A stretch of DNA of 35,618 nt from Prevotellaceae bacterium (GTDB taxonomy: Bacteria > Bacteroidota > Bacteroidia > Bacteroidales > UBA932), in NCBI GenBank assembly GCA_031255195.1, contig JAIRSZ010000161.1, forward strand, positions 1 to 35,618. The letters run 5' to 3'. The notes below the pieces were generated by a model. The model was not told the DNA's origin and did no database searches. It worked only from the letters and a program-made list of their open reading frames with translations. Positions 1 to 9,310 of the stretch are shown piece after piece; positions within the stretch are counted from its first letter, which is position 1, and every line of letters starts with the position of its first letter. A program made the translations under genes and the position numbers.

Positions 1-80
1 CGGCAACTGTCGACAGTTGTCGACAACAATGATGTAATTAGGTTGGAAATTTATTTGCAACATGCTGATAATGATATTAT
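1..80. repeat. Short copy of a duplicated intergenic element (overlapping palindromes CAACTGTCGACAGTTG and GTTGTCGACAAC plus AT-rich tail)
   Basis: Aligns by eye with 217-342: same start cggcaactgtcgacagttgtcga, same tail aacaatgatgtaat...aatttatttgcaa.atgctgataatgat.ttat. Confidence 0.85.
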
Positions 81-216
81 CCAAAAATTTCCATTCGCCA
101 TAACGCCATTCTCTCCCTTTTCCCCTCGTGTGCCGCCGTCATTCCGTAGCGAAGCGCGCGAGGCACGAGCGAGCGTAGCGGAGGAACCTCAACCCGTAGC
201 TGTTGACGACAAGCGG

Positions 217-342
217 CGGCAACTGTCGACAGTTGTCGATAGTTGCCGACAGTTGCCGATAGTTGTCGACAACAATGATGTAATGAGATAGTGATGTAAT
301 GAGGTTGAAAATTTATTTGCAATATGCTGATAATGATGTTAT
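217..342. repeat. Long copy of the same element with an expanded 10-bp tandem repeat (AGTTGYCGAY)
   Basis: Units aactgtcgac-agttgtcgat-agttgccgac-agttgccgat-agttgtcgac at 221-270, then the same tail as 1-80, with gatgtaatgag partly duplicated. Confidence 0.85.
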
Positions 343-662
343 TTTGTTGATAAAATTAGATGAAAATAAGGTATAGGCGCACCGTTCGTTTGCGCCTCGC
401 CTGCCCGAACTGTGATTTATTTGGTTTATTTGATTTTTGTGATTGCGCCAACGTGCTACAATACCGTTATTTTCAAAAGTATCGTTAGGTTGACTTTCGT
501 AAAATCAATTCTTGGGTAGAAAAGCAAGGAGCAAGGCATAAAATAAAAATGAGGCGCAGGTGTTTAAGCAGCTGATGTAGACTTTCTATAAAACCTGCCT
601 TAAAACTTGCCTTATCTGTCGTGAACTCGTACTTGAGATTCGCATAAATTCAAAATTTAAAT

Positions 663-670
663 TATCTTTG
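663..670 (+). promoter_or_regulatory. Candidate Bacteroidetes -7 element TATCTTTG upstream of tex
   Basis: Match to TAnnTTTG; no clear -33 TTTG at the expected spacing. Confidence 0.35.
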
Positions 671-697
671 TGGCCTCAAAGCGCAGCAATAAAAAAG

Positions 698-2833
698 TTG
701 GATTTTTCAAATTTCATATCGCAAACACTTGGCATATCCTCGGGGCAGGTTGCCGCCACGCTCAAGCTCATGGACGAAGGCGCAACCATTCCGTTTATTA
801 GCCGCTACCGCAAGGAGGCCACCGGCAGCTTGGACGAGGTACAGGTGGCTGCTATTTTCAACGAAGCGGCGCGGTTGCAGGAGGTCAAAAAGCGCAAGGA
901 GGTTATTCTAAAGTCCATTGAGGAGCAGGGGGCGCTGACCGAAGAGCTCCGTGCGCGCATTGCGGAATGTTACGTGCTTGCTACGCTTGAGGATATTTAT
1001 TTGCCCTATAAACCGAAGCGCAGAACGCGCGCTACCATTGCCCGCGAGAAGGGGCTTGAGCCTTTGGCCGAAGAGCTTGCGAGGCAAACCTACGTGGAGG
1101 CGGCCAAGCTTGCGCAAAAGTACGCTACCGGCAAGGTGGCAAGCGTTGACGAGGCGTTGGAGGGCGCTCGCGACATCATTGCCGAGTGGGTGAACGAGAA
1201 CGAGACAGCGCGCCGTCAGGTGCGCAACCTGTTTGAGCGGGAGGCGACCATTTCGGCTACCGTTGCTCGGGGCAAGGAAAAAGAGGCTGAGGGAGCGAAG
1301 TACCGCGATTATTTTGCCTTTAGCGAGCCGCTGCACAAGTGTCCCTCGCACCGCCTGTTGGCCTTGCGCCGCGGCGAGGCCGAAGGCTTCCTGCGCGTAA
1401 GCATTGCGCCGCAGCAGGAAAAATCCCTCGGCATTTTAGAAAAATTGTTCGTAAAAAACGACAGCGAGTCGGCCATGCAGGTGAAGGCAGCAATTACCGA
1501 CAGCTACAAGCGGCTGCTTTCCCCTTCGATAGAAACGGAGGTGGCCGCCCAGAGCAAAGGCAAGGCCGACGGAGAGGCTATTCGCGTGTTTGCCGACAAC
1601 CTGCGACAGCTGCTGCTCTCTCCTCCTCTGGGGCAGAAAAATGTGCTGGCCATTGACCCGGGATTTCGCACGGGCTGCAAGGTGGTGTGCCTCGACGCGC
1701 AGGGCAACCTCCGGCACAACGCCACCATTTACCCTCACGCGGCGTCGCGCAGCGAAAGGGTTATGGCGGCAAAAAAGATGGAGGCAATGGTGGAAGCCTA
1801 CAAGGTAGACGCCATTGCCATTGGCAACGGCACTGCCGGACGGGAAACGGAAGATTTTGTAAAGGAGCTGCGCCTTAGCCGCAAGGTGCAGGTGTTTGTG
1901 GTGAGCGAAGACGGCGCTTCCATTTACTCCGCCTCGCCGGTAGCCCGCGAGGAGTTTCCGGAGTACGACGTAACGGTGCGCGGCGCGGCGTCCATAGGCC
2001 GCCGCCTGATGGATCCGCTGGCCGAGCTGGTGAAGATTGACCCAAAGAGCATTGGGGTGGGGCAGTACCAGCACGACGTCAACCAGCAGCAGCTCAAGCG
2101 CAGCCTTGACCAGACGGTGGAGAGCTGCGTGAATCTGGTGGGCGTGAACCTCAACACGGCAAGCAAGCACCTGCTGGCGTATGTGTCGGGGCTGGGGGCG
2201 CAGCTGGCGGAGAACGTGGTGAGCTGGCGCAGGGAGCATGGGGCATTTGCCTCGCGCAAGCAGCTCCGCGAAGTACCGCGATTGGGAGTTAAGGCATTTG
2301 AGCAGTGCGCCGGTTTTTTGCGCATCAGCAATCCGCAAAATCCGTTAGACAACAGCGCAGTACATCCTGAAAACTACCACGTGGTAGAGCAGATGGCAAA
2401 AGACGTGGGCTGCTCGGTTGGCGACTTGCTACAGGACGAGCGTCTGAGAAAGCAGCTCAATCCGCAAAAGTACGTGTCCGAAAAGGTAGGGCTTCCCACG
2501 CTTTTGGACATTATGAAGGAGCTCGCCAAGCCGGGGCTTGACCCGCGCGAGCATGTTCGTATTTTTGAGTTTGCGCAGCACGTCCACGCCATAGAAGATT
2601 TGCAGGAGGGTATGATACTGCCCGGAATAGTAACGAATATTACCGCTTTTGGGGCGTTTGTTGATGTCGGGATAAAGCAGGACGGCCTTGTGCACATATC
2701 GCAGCTGGCCGACGCTTTTGTAAACAACCCTAACGATATTGTCAAGCTTCACCAGCACGTGCAGGTACGCGTGGTCAGCGTGGACGCTGACCGAAAGCGT
2801 ATACAGCTCTCAATGAAGGGAGTACAGCAGTAA
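698..2833 (+). CDS. tex: Tex-family RNA-binding transcriptional accessory protein with C-terminal S1 domain
   Basis: GATIPFISRYRKEATGSLDEVQ, DPGFRTGCK, LNTAS..LL..VSGLG, S1 domain LQEGMILPGIVTNITAFGAFVDVG. Start placed at TTG 698 (MDFSNFISQTLG) rather than the ORF-track TTG at 668, which overlaps the -7 motif. Confidence 0.93.
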   Translation: MDFSNFISQTLGISSGQVAATLKLMDEGATIPFISRYRKEATGSLDEVQVAAIFNEAARLQEVKKRKEVILKSIEEQGALTEELRARIAECYVLATLEDIYLPYKPKRRTRATIAREKGLEPLAEELARQTYVEAAKLAQKYATGKVASVDEALEGARDIIAEWVNENETARRQVRNLFEREATISATVARGKEKEAEGAKYRDYFAFSEPLHKCPSHRLLALRRGEAEGFLRVSIAPQQEKSLGILEKLFVKNDSESAMQVKAAITDSYKRLLSPSIETEVAAQSKGKADGEAIRVFADNLRQLLLSPPLGQKNVLAIDPGFRTGCKVVCLDAQGNLRHNATIYPHAASRSERVMAAKKMEAMVEAYKVDAIAIGNGTAGRETEDFVKELRLSRKVQVFVVSEDGASIYSASPVAREEFPEYDVTVRGAASIGRRLMDPLAELVKIDPKSIGVGQYQHDVNQQQLKRSLDQTVESCVNLVGVNLNTASKHLLAYVSGLGAQLAENVVSWRREHGAFASRKQLREVPRLGVKAFEQCAGFLRISNPQNPLDNSAVHPENYHVVEQMAKDVGCSVGDLLQDERLRKQLNPQKYVSEKVGLPTLLDIMKELAKPGLDPREHVRIFEFAQHVHAIEDLQEGMILPGIVTNITAFGAFVDVGIKQDGLVHISQLADAFVNNPNDIVKLHQHVQVRVVSVDADRKRIQLSMKGVQQ

Positions 2834-2917
2834 AAAAAATTTTTTTTTGATATAGCAATAAACAGAATAAAAGCAAGCAACACAGCTAAATAAACATTAC
2901 GATTAATAAGTTGAGCC

Positions 2918-3304
2918 ATGAACATTCCTAAGAATTTGAAGTACAGCCACGAACACGAATGGGTACGTGCTGAAGCCGACGGTACTGCATACGTTGGCAT
3001 TACCGATTACGCGCAGAGTCAGCTTGGCGACATTGTGTTTGTCGATGTAAACTCGGTAGAAGAAACGCTCGCAAAGGGCGCAACCTTTGGTGCGATAGAG
3101 GCGGTGAAAACCGTTTCAGACCTTTTCATGCCCGTTGGCGGTCAGGTGCTGGAGTTAAACGACGAGCTGAACAGCTCCCCCGATCTGGTGAATAAAGACC
3201 CATACGGCGAGGGGTGGATGATTAAGGTAAAAATCGGCGACGCCGCAGAGCTTGACGACCTGCTGGATGCCGACGCCTACGCTAAAATCTGCGACACGCA
3301 GTAG
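2918..3304 (+). CDS. gcvH: Glycine cleavage system H protein
   Basis: [19 protein letters not shown]...[17 protein letters not shown]...[18 protein letters not shown]; lipoyl-lysine context EAVKTVS; 128 aa. Confidence 0.97.
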   Translation: MNIPKNLKYSHEHEWVRAEADGTAYVGITDYAQSQLGDIVFVDVNSVEETLAKGATFGAIEAVKTVSDLFMPVGGQVLELNDELNSSPDLVNKDPYGEGWMIKVKIGDAAELDDLLDADAYAKICDTQ

Positions 3305-3486
3305 CCCATACCCTGAAAAAAAAGCGTACTTAATTCTCATAATTCTAAGCTTACCGCATGTCGTTGATGTGCGGGCGTGAAGGTATTACCTTTAAGCAAG
3401 CCGCCATCACCACTTGGTAAGGCGACGGCTGAGAAGTTGAGGATTAACCTTCGGCGCGTGGCAGTGAGCCAACGGACTATCTGCCT

Positions 3487-4770
3487 TTACCGGTATTTTC
3501 CCTTCCAGAGCTGCTCCATTCGTGCCCTGATTTCGCGCTCTTTGGGGCTGTCGCCCGGAACGTAGAACGTTGTCCTCGCTATTTTTTCGGGCAGGTAGTC
3601 GAGGTCTACAAAGTTGTTTTGGTAGTCGTGGGCGTACTTGTAGCCCTTGTGGTAGCCGAGGTCTTTCATCAGCTTGGTGGGGGCGTTGCGGAGGTGAAGC
3701 GGCACCGGCAGGTCGCCCGACTGCCGCACCTGCGCAATGGCGGCCTCAACAGCTAAGTACGAGGCGTTGCTTTTGGGGCTTGTGGCAAGGTAAACTGCGC
3801 ACTGCGCCATTACAATTCTTCCTTCCGGCATCCCGATAACCTTAACGGCGTCGAAGCAGGCCTGCGCCATGAGCAGCGCGTTGGGGTTGGCCAATCCCAC
3901 GTCTTCAGCGGCCAGAATCACCATGCGGCGGGCAATGAACAGCGGGTCTTCGCCGCCCTCAATCATGCGCGCCAGCCAGTACACCGCCGCGTTGGGGTCG
4001 CTGCCGCGCATACTCTTGATGAAGGCCGAAATGATGTCGTAGTGCTGCTCGCCGTTTTTGTCGTACAGGGCGATATTTTCCTGTAGACGTTCGGTTACAA
4101 TGCTGTTGTTGATGGTGATGGCGTCGTCGCTGTCGAACGAGCTGACCACGATTTCCAATATGTTGAGCAGCTTTCGGGCGTCGCCGCCCGAAAAGCGAAA
4201 CAGCGCCTCCGTTTCTTCAATGTTAAACTGCCGCTGCTTCAGGTAGCTGTCGGTGGTAACGGCGCGCTCCAGCAGCTTTTTCAGATCGTCCACCTCCAGC
4301 GATTTCAGCACGTAAACCTGACACCGCGAGAGTAGGGGCGATATGACCTCAAAAGAAGGGTTTTCGGTGGTTGCGCCAATGAGCGTAACCGTTCCGTGCT
4401 CCACCGCGCCCAGCAGCGAATCCTGCTGCGATTTTGAGAACCGGTGAATTTCGTCGATGAAAAGAATAGGGTTTGGCGTGCTGAAAAAGCGTTGCCGTCT
4501 GGCATCTTCAATCACCTCGCGCACGTCCTTCACGCCGGCGTTCACGGCGCTTAGCGTGTAAAACTTGCGGTTTTGGCGATTGGCGATGATTCGCGCCAGC
4601 GTTGTTTTTCCCACGCCAGGCGGCCCCCACAGGATAAAAGAGGAAAGCTTGTCGCCTTCCACCATACGGCGCAGCACGGCATTTTCCCCCACCAAATGTT
4701 GCTGCCCGACGTAGTCGTCCAGCGTTTGTGGGCGCAGCCGCTCGGCTAAGGGTATGTTTGACTGTTCCAA
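3487..4770 (-). CDS. rarA: Replication-associated recombination protein A (AAA+ ATPase, RarA/MgsA)
   Basis: PLAERLRPQTLDDYVGQQHL, Walker A GPPGVGKTT, Walker B LFIDEIHRF, IGATTENPSFEV, C-terminal YKYAHDY. Confidence 0.96.
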   Translation of the reverse strand: MEQSNIPLAERLRPQTLDDYVGQQHLVGENAVLRRMVEGDKLSSFILWGPPGVGKTTLARIIANRQNRKFYTLSAVNAGVKDVREVIEDARRQRFFSTPNPILFIDEIHRFSKSQQDSLLGAVEHGTVTLIGATTENPSFEVISPLLSRCQVYVLKSLEVDDLKKLLERAVTTDSYLKQRQFNIEETEALFRFSGGDARKLLNILEIVVSSFDSDDAITINNSIVTERLQENIALYDKNGEQHYDIISAFIKSMRGSDPNAAVYWLARMIEGGEDPLFIARRMVILAAEDVGLANPNALLMAQACFDAVKVIGMPEGRIVMAQCAVYLATSPKSNASYLAVEAAIAQVRQSGDLPVPLHLRNAPTKLMKDLGYHKGYKYAHDYQNNFVDLDYLPEKIARTTFYVPGDSPKEREIRARMEQLWKGKYR

Positions 4771-4784
4771 ATCTCAAAAAAATG

Positions 4785-5732
4785 TTATACTTTCAAAATT
4801 TCATCCAGCTCCTCGTCCGTAAAGCCGGTATTGTTTAGCGCGCCTGTGTTCTGCCGAAGCTGCTCTACGCTGCTTGCGCCCACTATCACGGAGGTTACGC
4901 GCGTATCCTTGAGCAGCCATGCAATGGCCATTTCTGCAAGAGATTGCCCGCGGCGGGCGGCAAGCTCGTTGAGGCGCGCCACGCGCTTTACAACCTCCTC
5001 CGTTACCTGCTCGCGCTGCAAGAATCCATGAGGCTTGGCGGCGCGAGAATTTTGCGGAATGTCCTGCAAATACTTTGAGGTAAGCAGCCCCTGCGCCAGC
5101 GGCGAAAAGGCTACGAATCCAACGCCGTTGCGCTCCGCAGCATCCAGCACCCCCTGCTCTACGTTGCGCGTCAGCAGGCTGTACCTGTCCTGGTTCACTA
5201 AGCACGGCACGTGCTGCTGCGCCAATATTTGGTATGCCTTTTCAGCTTGCTCCACCGGATACTTTGAGATACCTGCGTAGAGCGCCTTGCCCTGCTTTAC
5301 CACATCTATCAGGGCTTGCATGGTTTCCTCTATCGGCGTGCTGGGGTCGTAGCGGTGCGAGTAGAAAATGTCAACGTACTCCAGCCCCATGCGCTTGAGG
5401 CTTTGGTCGAGGCTGCCGATGAGAGACTTTCGCGAGCCGCCGTCGCCGTAAGGTCCGGGAAACATCAGGTGTCCGGCTTTGGTGCTTATCACCAGCTCGT
5501 CGCGGTGGCCGGCGAGGGTAGTTTTGAGTATTCGGCCAAAATTGACCTCCGCGCTGCCCGCAGGTGGCCCGTAGTTGTTGGCAAGGTCAAAGTGCGTAAT
5601 GCCGCTCTCGAAGGCATATTTCACGATGTCCACAGCGACGTCAAACCTATCCACATCGCCAAAGTTGTGCCACAGCCCCAGCGATATGCGTGGAAGCTGC
5701 AAGCCGCTTTTCCCGCAGTAGGCGTACTTCAT
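4785..5732 (-). CDS. Aldo/keto reductase, YghZ/Gpr-like (L-glyceraldehyde 3-phosphate reductase type)
   Basis: MKYAYCGKSGLQLPRISLGLWHNFGD, FDLANNYGPPAGSAE, YSHRYDPSTPIEETMQAL, IVGASSVEQL. Confidence 0.93.
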   Translation of the reverse strand: MKYAYCGKSGLQLPRISLGLWHNFGDVDRFDVAVDIVKYAFESGITHFDLANNYGPPAGSAEVNFGRILKTTLAGHRDELVISTKAGHLMFPGPYGDGGSRKSLIGSLDQSLKRMGLEYVDIFYSHRYDPSTPIEETMQALIDVVKQGKALYAGISKYPVEQAEKAYQILAQQHVPCLVNQDRYSLLTRNVEQGVLDAAERNGVGFVAFSPLAQGLLTSKYLQDIPQNSRAAKPHGFLQREQVTEEVVKRVARLNELAARRGQSLAEMAIAWLLKDTRVTSVIVGASSVEQLRQNTGALNNTGFTDEELDEILKV

Positions 5733-5944
5733 GATAGCTATGAATTATAGATTATGAAATTATGAATTTTTGTGCTGAAAAAGTCGGCACAGCTCGCTTC
5801 GCAGGATTGCCGGAGAACGGCCATACCCATGTTTTTTGCAGAGCGATAATCCATAGCGGCATTGCGAAAAAATTCACCGCTTCCAAATGCACAAACGCAG
5901 CCTCGTATTTTAGGGCAAGACATATACCGCACTTCATACCTCCC

Positions 5945-6637
5945 TTACATTTTTCCTTCGTAAAAAGCTTTGCCCACAATTACCGCCGGTACGCCGGCTT
6001 GCTGCAAATCTTCCACGTCGCTCATTTGGCTCACCCCGCCGCTGGCAATGAGGTGCAGCTGCGGGAAGCGTTCCAGCAGCTTGCGGTACAGGGCAACGTT
6101 AGCGCCCTGTAACATGCCGTCTCTGCCAATGTCGGTGCAGATAACCTGCGTAACGCCTTTGTCGACGTATCCGGCAACGAAGGGCAGCAAATCCGTCTGC
6201 GTGCTCTCCTGCCAGCCGCTCACGGCAATTTTTTCATCTGTAACGTCTGCTCCAAGGATAATCTTGCTGCCTCCGTAGGTGGATATCCAGCGCGTAAACT
6301 CTTCGGGGTTTTTTACGGCGATGCTGCCTCCCGTAACCATAGCTGCGCCGCACTCAAAAGCTATGCGCAGGTCGTCGGATGTTTTCATGCCTCCGCCAAA
6401 GTCCACTACCAGCTGCGTGCGAGTTGCTATTTGCTCCAGCGCCCTGTAGTTGACGATGTGCTGCGCCTTAGCTCCATCTAAGTCAACCACGTGAAGGCGC
6501 GTGTAGCCTTTGGCCTCAAACTGCTTTGCCACCTCCAGCGGATTTGTGCTGTACACCTTTTTTTTTGTGTAGTCGCCTTTGGTAAGCCTGACGCATTGAC
6601 CGTCGATAATGTCAATTGCAGGGATTACTTGTATCAT
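5945..6637 (-). CDS. hisA: Phosphoribosylformimino-5-aminoimidazole carboxamide ribotide isomerase (HisA); C-terminus appears short
   Basis: IPAIDIIDGQCVRLTKGDY, HVVDLDGAK, VDFGGGMK, CTDIGRDGMLQG, IASGGVS; stops right after AFYEGKM. Confidence 0.93.
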   Translation of the reverse strand: MIQVIPAIDIIDGQCVRLTKGDYTKKKVYSTNPLEVAKQFEAKGYTRLHVVDLDGAKAQHIVNYRALEQIATRTQLVVDFGGGMKTSDDLRIAFECGAAMVTGGSIAVKNPEEFTRWISTYGGSKIILGADVTDEKIAVSGWQESTQTDLLPFVAGYVDKGVTQVICTDIGRDGMLQGANVALYRKLLERFPQLHLIASGGVSQMSDVEDLQQAGVPAVIVGKAFYEGKM

Positions 6638-7125
6638 GCTGATGGAGTTATAGAGTTAAAAATAAAAAAAGCAGCGGCTATGATGCAGTAAATGAACTTA
6701 ACGCCAACGGTAAGCAGAAAGCCCGCAAACGAGTAGCAGGCTATAGTGAAGGCGCGCCCGACGCTGTTGTTATACATCAGCTCGCCGATGAGCGCCCCCA
6801 AAAACATACCCAGCAGCATACCCACAGGGGTGAGCAAAATTCCGGCTATCATCCCGATAAGCGCCCCGCGCGCCCCATACTTAGAGCCTCCTGCTTTGAG
6901 CGTAACCCATCCGGGGATGAGGTAGTCCAGCACAAGAACGGCAAGCAGCACGCCTCCCATAGCTATAAGCAGGATAATGCTGTTGGAAGGGACGCTCTCC
7001 GAACAAAAATGGCGGAGCAGCAGGGCGGCATACGCAAAAACAGGACCCGGCAGCATGGGCACAAAACAGCCCAAAAATGCCACAACCAACAGCAGTAACC
7101 CGATGATGACGATTATCGGTTCCAT
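6634..7125 (-). CDS. DUF456 domain membrane protein; stop codon overlaps the hisA start (ATGA)
   Basis: Hydrophobic protein with LGCFVPMLPGPVFAYAALLL, GARGALIGMIAGIL..PVGMLLGMFLGALIGEL; 4-bp overlap with hisA read directly at 6634-6637. Confidence 0.88.
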   Translation of the reverse strand: MEPIIVIIGLLLLVVAFLGCFVPMLPGPVFAYAALLLRHFCSESVPSNSIILLIAMGGVLLAVLVLDYLIPGWVTLKAGGSKYGARGALIGMIAGILLTPVGMLLGMFLGALIGELMYNNSVGRAFTIACYSFAGFLLTVGVKFIYCIIAAAFFIFNSITPSA

Positions 7126-7165
7126 TTCAGATTTTAGATACTCCGAACTTCAACTTTCCTGGCGT

Positions 7166-9262
7166 TTAGTTATTAAACCCCTCTCGTTTCAGCAAGGCCT
7201 CGATGGTTGGCTCTTGCCCGCGGAAGCGTTTGTAAAGTTCGAGGGGATGCTCGCTGCCGCCCTTCGAGAGAATGTTGGCGCGGAAAGAGGCGGCTGTGGC
7301 CGAGTCGAATATTCCGTTCTTTTTGAATACGGAAAAAGCGTCGGCGTCGAGTACCTCTGACCACTTGTAGCTGTAGTAGCCTGCCGCGTATCCGCTCGAA
7401 AAGATATGGCCAAACGAAGTACTGACGGAAGCGCCCTCCACGGCAGGCAGCAGAAGCGACGGGGCTATTGCCACCTTTTCAAAATCGGCAATGCTCCCCG
7501 TAAGCTCTTTGTCAATGGTGTGGTAGGCCATGTCGAGCAGGCCGAACGTGAGCTGGCGCAGCGAGTAGTATCCTGCAAGAAAATTCTGGCTGGCGATAAT
7601 TTTTTCAACCAGCTCTGCCGGAATTTTTTCGCCCGTTTCGTAGTGTTCGGCAAACATGTCGAGAAACTCCTTTTCCTGTCCCCAATTTTCCATTATTTGC
7701 GAAGGCAACTCCACGAAATCCTTGTAAACGTTTGTTCCCGAAAGGCTTGGGTAGGTGCAGTCGGACAACATGCCGTGCAGCGCGTGCCCAAACTCGTGCA
7801 GGACGGTGCTGGCTTCGGAAAAGGTAAGCAGCGCAGGCTTGCTGTCGGTCGGCATGGTGAGGTTGCACACGTTGATGATGTGCGGACGCTGCACGCGGTC
7901 GTTTTGCTTGTGCTGGTCGCGGATGTCGTTCATCCACGCGCCGTTGCGCTTGCCTTCGCGTGGGTGCAGGTCGGCGTAGAAGAGCGCCAGAAATTCACCG
8001 TTCTTGTCGTACACCTCGTAAGCTTTCACGTCGGGGTGGTACACGGGGATTTTTTTATTTTCCTTAAGCGTAATCCCGTAAAGCCTTTCGGCCAGGCCGA
8101 AAACGCCCTTAATAACGTTGTCCAGCTTGTAGTAGGGGCGTATTGCCTCGTCGTTGAGGCTGTACTTTTCCTCCCTCAGCTTCTCGGCGTAGAATGACCA
8201 GTCGTAGGGTTGCAGCTCAAAGTCTGCTCCGTGCCGCTCGGCGCAAGCCTGCACCTCAGCCAGCTCCTTTTGGGCAAAGGGCTTGGAGGCGTTGAGCAGC
8301 TCGTTGAGCAGGTTGTTTACGTTGGTTGTGTTTTGCGCCATTCGCTCTGCGAGGGCGTAGTCGGCGTAGGTTTTGTAGCCCAGCAGCTGCGCCATTTGCA
8401 GGCGGATGTTTACAATTTCGCGAATAATCTCGTTGTTGTCGTCCTGGTTGCCCTGGTTGCCTTTTACGGTGTAGGCAATGTAGAGCTTTTTGCGCAGCTC
8501 GCGGTTTTCGGCATACTTCATAAAGGGCGTATAGCAGGGCTGGTGCAGGGTGAACGCCCAACCGTCGATACCTTTGCTCCGGGCGGTTTCACTTGCCTGC
8601 TCAATGGACGAAGCCGGCAGACCTTTCAGGTCGGACGAGTCGGTAATGGTCAGCACGTAGGCGTTGGTTTCGTTGAGCACGTGCTGCTTGAAGTCGAGCC
8701 TGAGCGTAGACAGCCGCGAGGAGAGTTCGCGGTATCGCGTCTTGTCGGCCTCGCTGAGGCCTGCGCCGCTGCGGGTAAAATGCTTGTACGTCTTTTCGAG
8801 CAGCATTGCCTGCTCGGACGTGAGGGCGCTCCTGTCGGCGTTGTCGTAAACTGTCTTGATGCGGTCAAACAGCTTTTCGTTCAGGGTGATGTCGTTGTTG
8901 TACTCCGTTAGCAGGGGCATCACCTCGCGGGCTATTTGCTGCATTTCGGGGCTGGTTTCGGCCTCGTTGAGGTTAAAGAAAATGCCGCTGGTGCGCGTGA
9001 GCGACGCTCCGCTGTAGTCCAGCGCGGCAATGGTGTTCTCAAAGGTAGGAGCGTCGGCGTTGTTGGCAATAGCGTCAACCTCCTTGCGCCCCTCGTCCAT
9101 GCCGTAGCTGAAGGCGGGCAGGTAGTGCTCGGTTTTTATTTTGTCAAATGGAGTTGCCTCGTGCGGAGTGTTGAACTCCTCAAGCAGCGGGTTGTTGTTG
9201 GAGCTGTTGCAGCCCGATAGCAGCGTAGCGGCAGCGGCGGTGATAAGCATGATATTTTTCAT
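7166..9262 (-). CDS. M3 family zinc metallopeptidase (oligopeptidase A / peptidyl-dipeptidase Dcp-like), predicted lipoprotein
   Basis: Zinc motif HEFGHALHGMLSD; lipobox LLSGC near N-terminus; 698 aa. Confidence 0.94.
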   Translation of the reverse strand: MKNIMLITAAAATLLSGCNSSNNNPLLEEFNTPHEATPFDKIKTEHYLPAFSYGMDEGRKEVDAIANNADAPTFENTIAALDYSGASLTRTSGIFFNLNEAETSPEMQQIAREVMPLLTEYNNDITLNEKLFDRIKTVYDNADRSALTSEQAMLLEKTYKHFTRSGAGLSEADKTRYRELSSRLSTLRLDFKQHVLNETNAYVLTITDSSDLKGLPASSIEQASETARSKGIDGWAFTLHQPCYTPFMKYAENRELRKKLYIAYTVKGNQGNQDDNNEIIREIVNIRLQMAQLLGYKTYADYALAERMAQNTTNVNNLLNELLNASKPFAQKELAEVQACAERHGADFELQPYDWSFYAEKLREEKYSLNDEAIRPYYKLDNVIKGVFGLAERLYGITLKENKKIPVYHPDVKAYEVYDKNGEFLALFYADLHPREGKRNGAWMNDIRDQHKQNDRVQRPHIINVCNLTMPTDSKPALLTFSEASTVLHEFGHALHGMLSDCTYPSLSGTNVYKDFVELPSQIMENWGQEKEFLDMFAEHYETGEKIPAELVEKIIASQNFLAGYYSLRQLTFGLLDMAYHTIDKELTGSIADFEKVAIAPSLLLPAVEGASVSTSFGHIFSSGYAAGYYSYKWSEVLDADAFSVFKKNGIFDSATAASFRANILSKGGSEHPLELYKRFRGQEPTIEALLKREGFNN

Positions 9263-9310
9263 AATTTTTTTTTGATGGTTAATTCTAAATTTTCAACTTC
9301 TTTCTTACTG

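Noticed and set aside
217-275. Possible CRISPR array
   Set aside because: The 10-bp units are directly adjacent with no unique spacers
43-322. Two overlapping short ORFs on opposite strands at the left edge
   Set aside because: Both translate the palindromic tandem repeats (RQLS..VVD patterns); explained by the repeat element
1436-2338. 300-aa - strand ORF inside tex
   Set aside because: Antisense shadow ORF of a strongly supported coding gene
4785-5732. Functional pairing of the two aldo/keto reductases in the window
   Set aside because: They belong to different AKR types (YghZ-like cytoplasmic versus Tat/Fe-S) about 25 kb apart; no evidence of linkage
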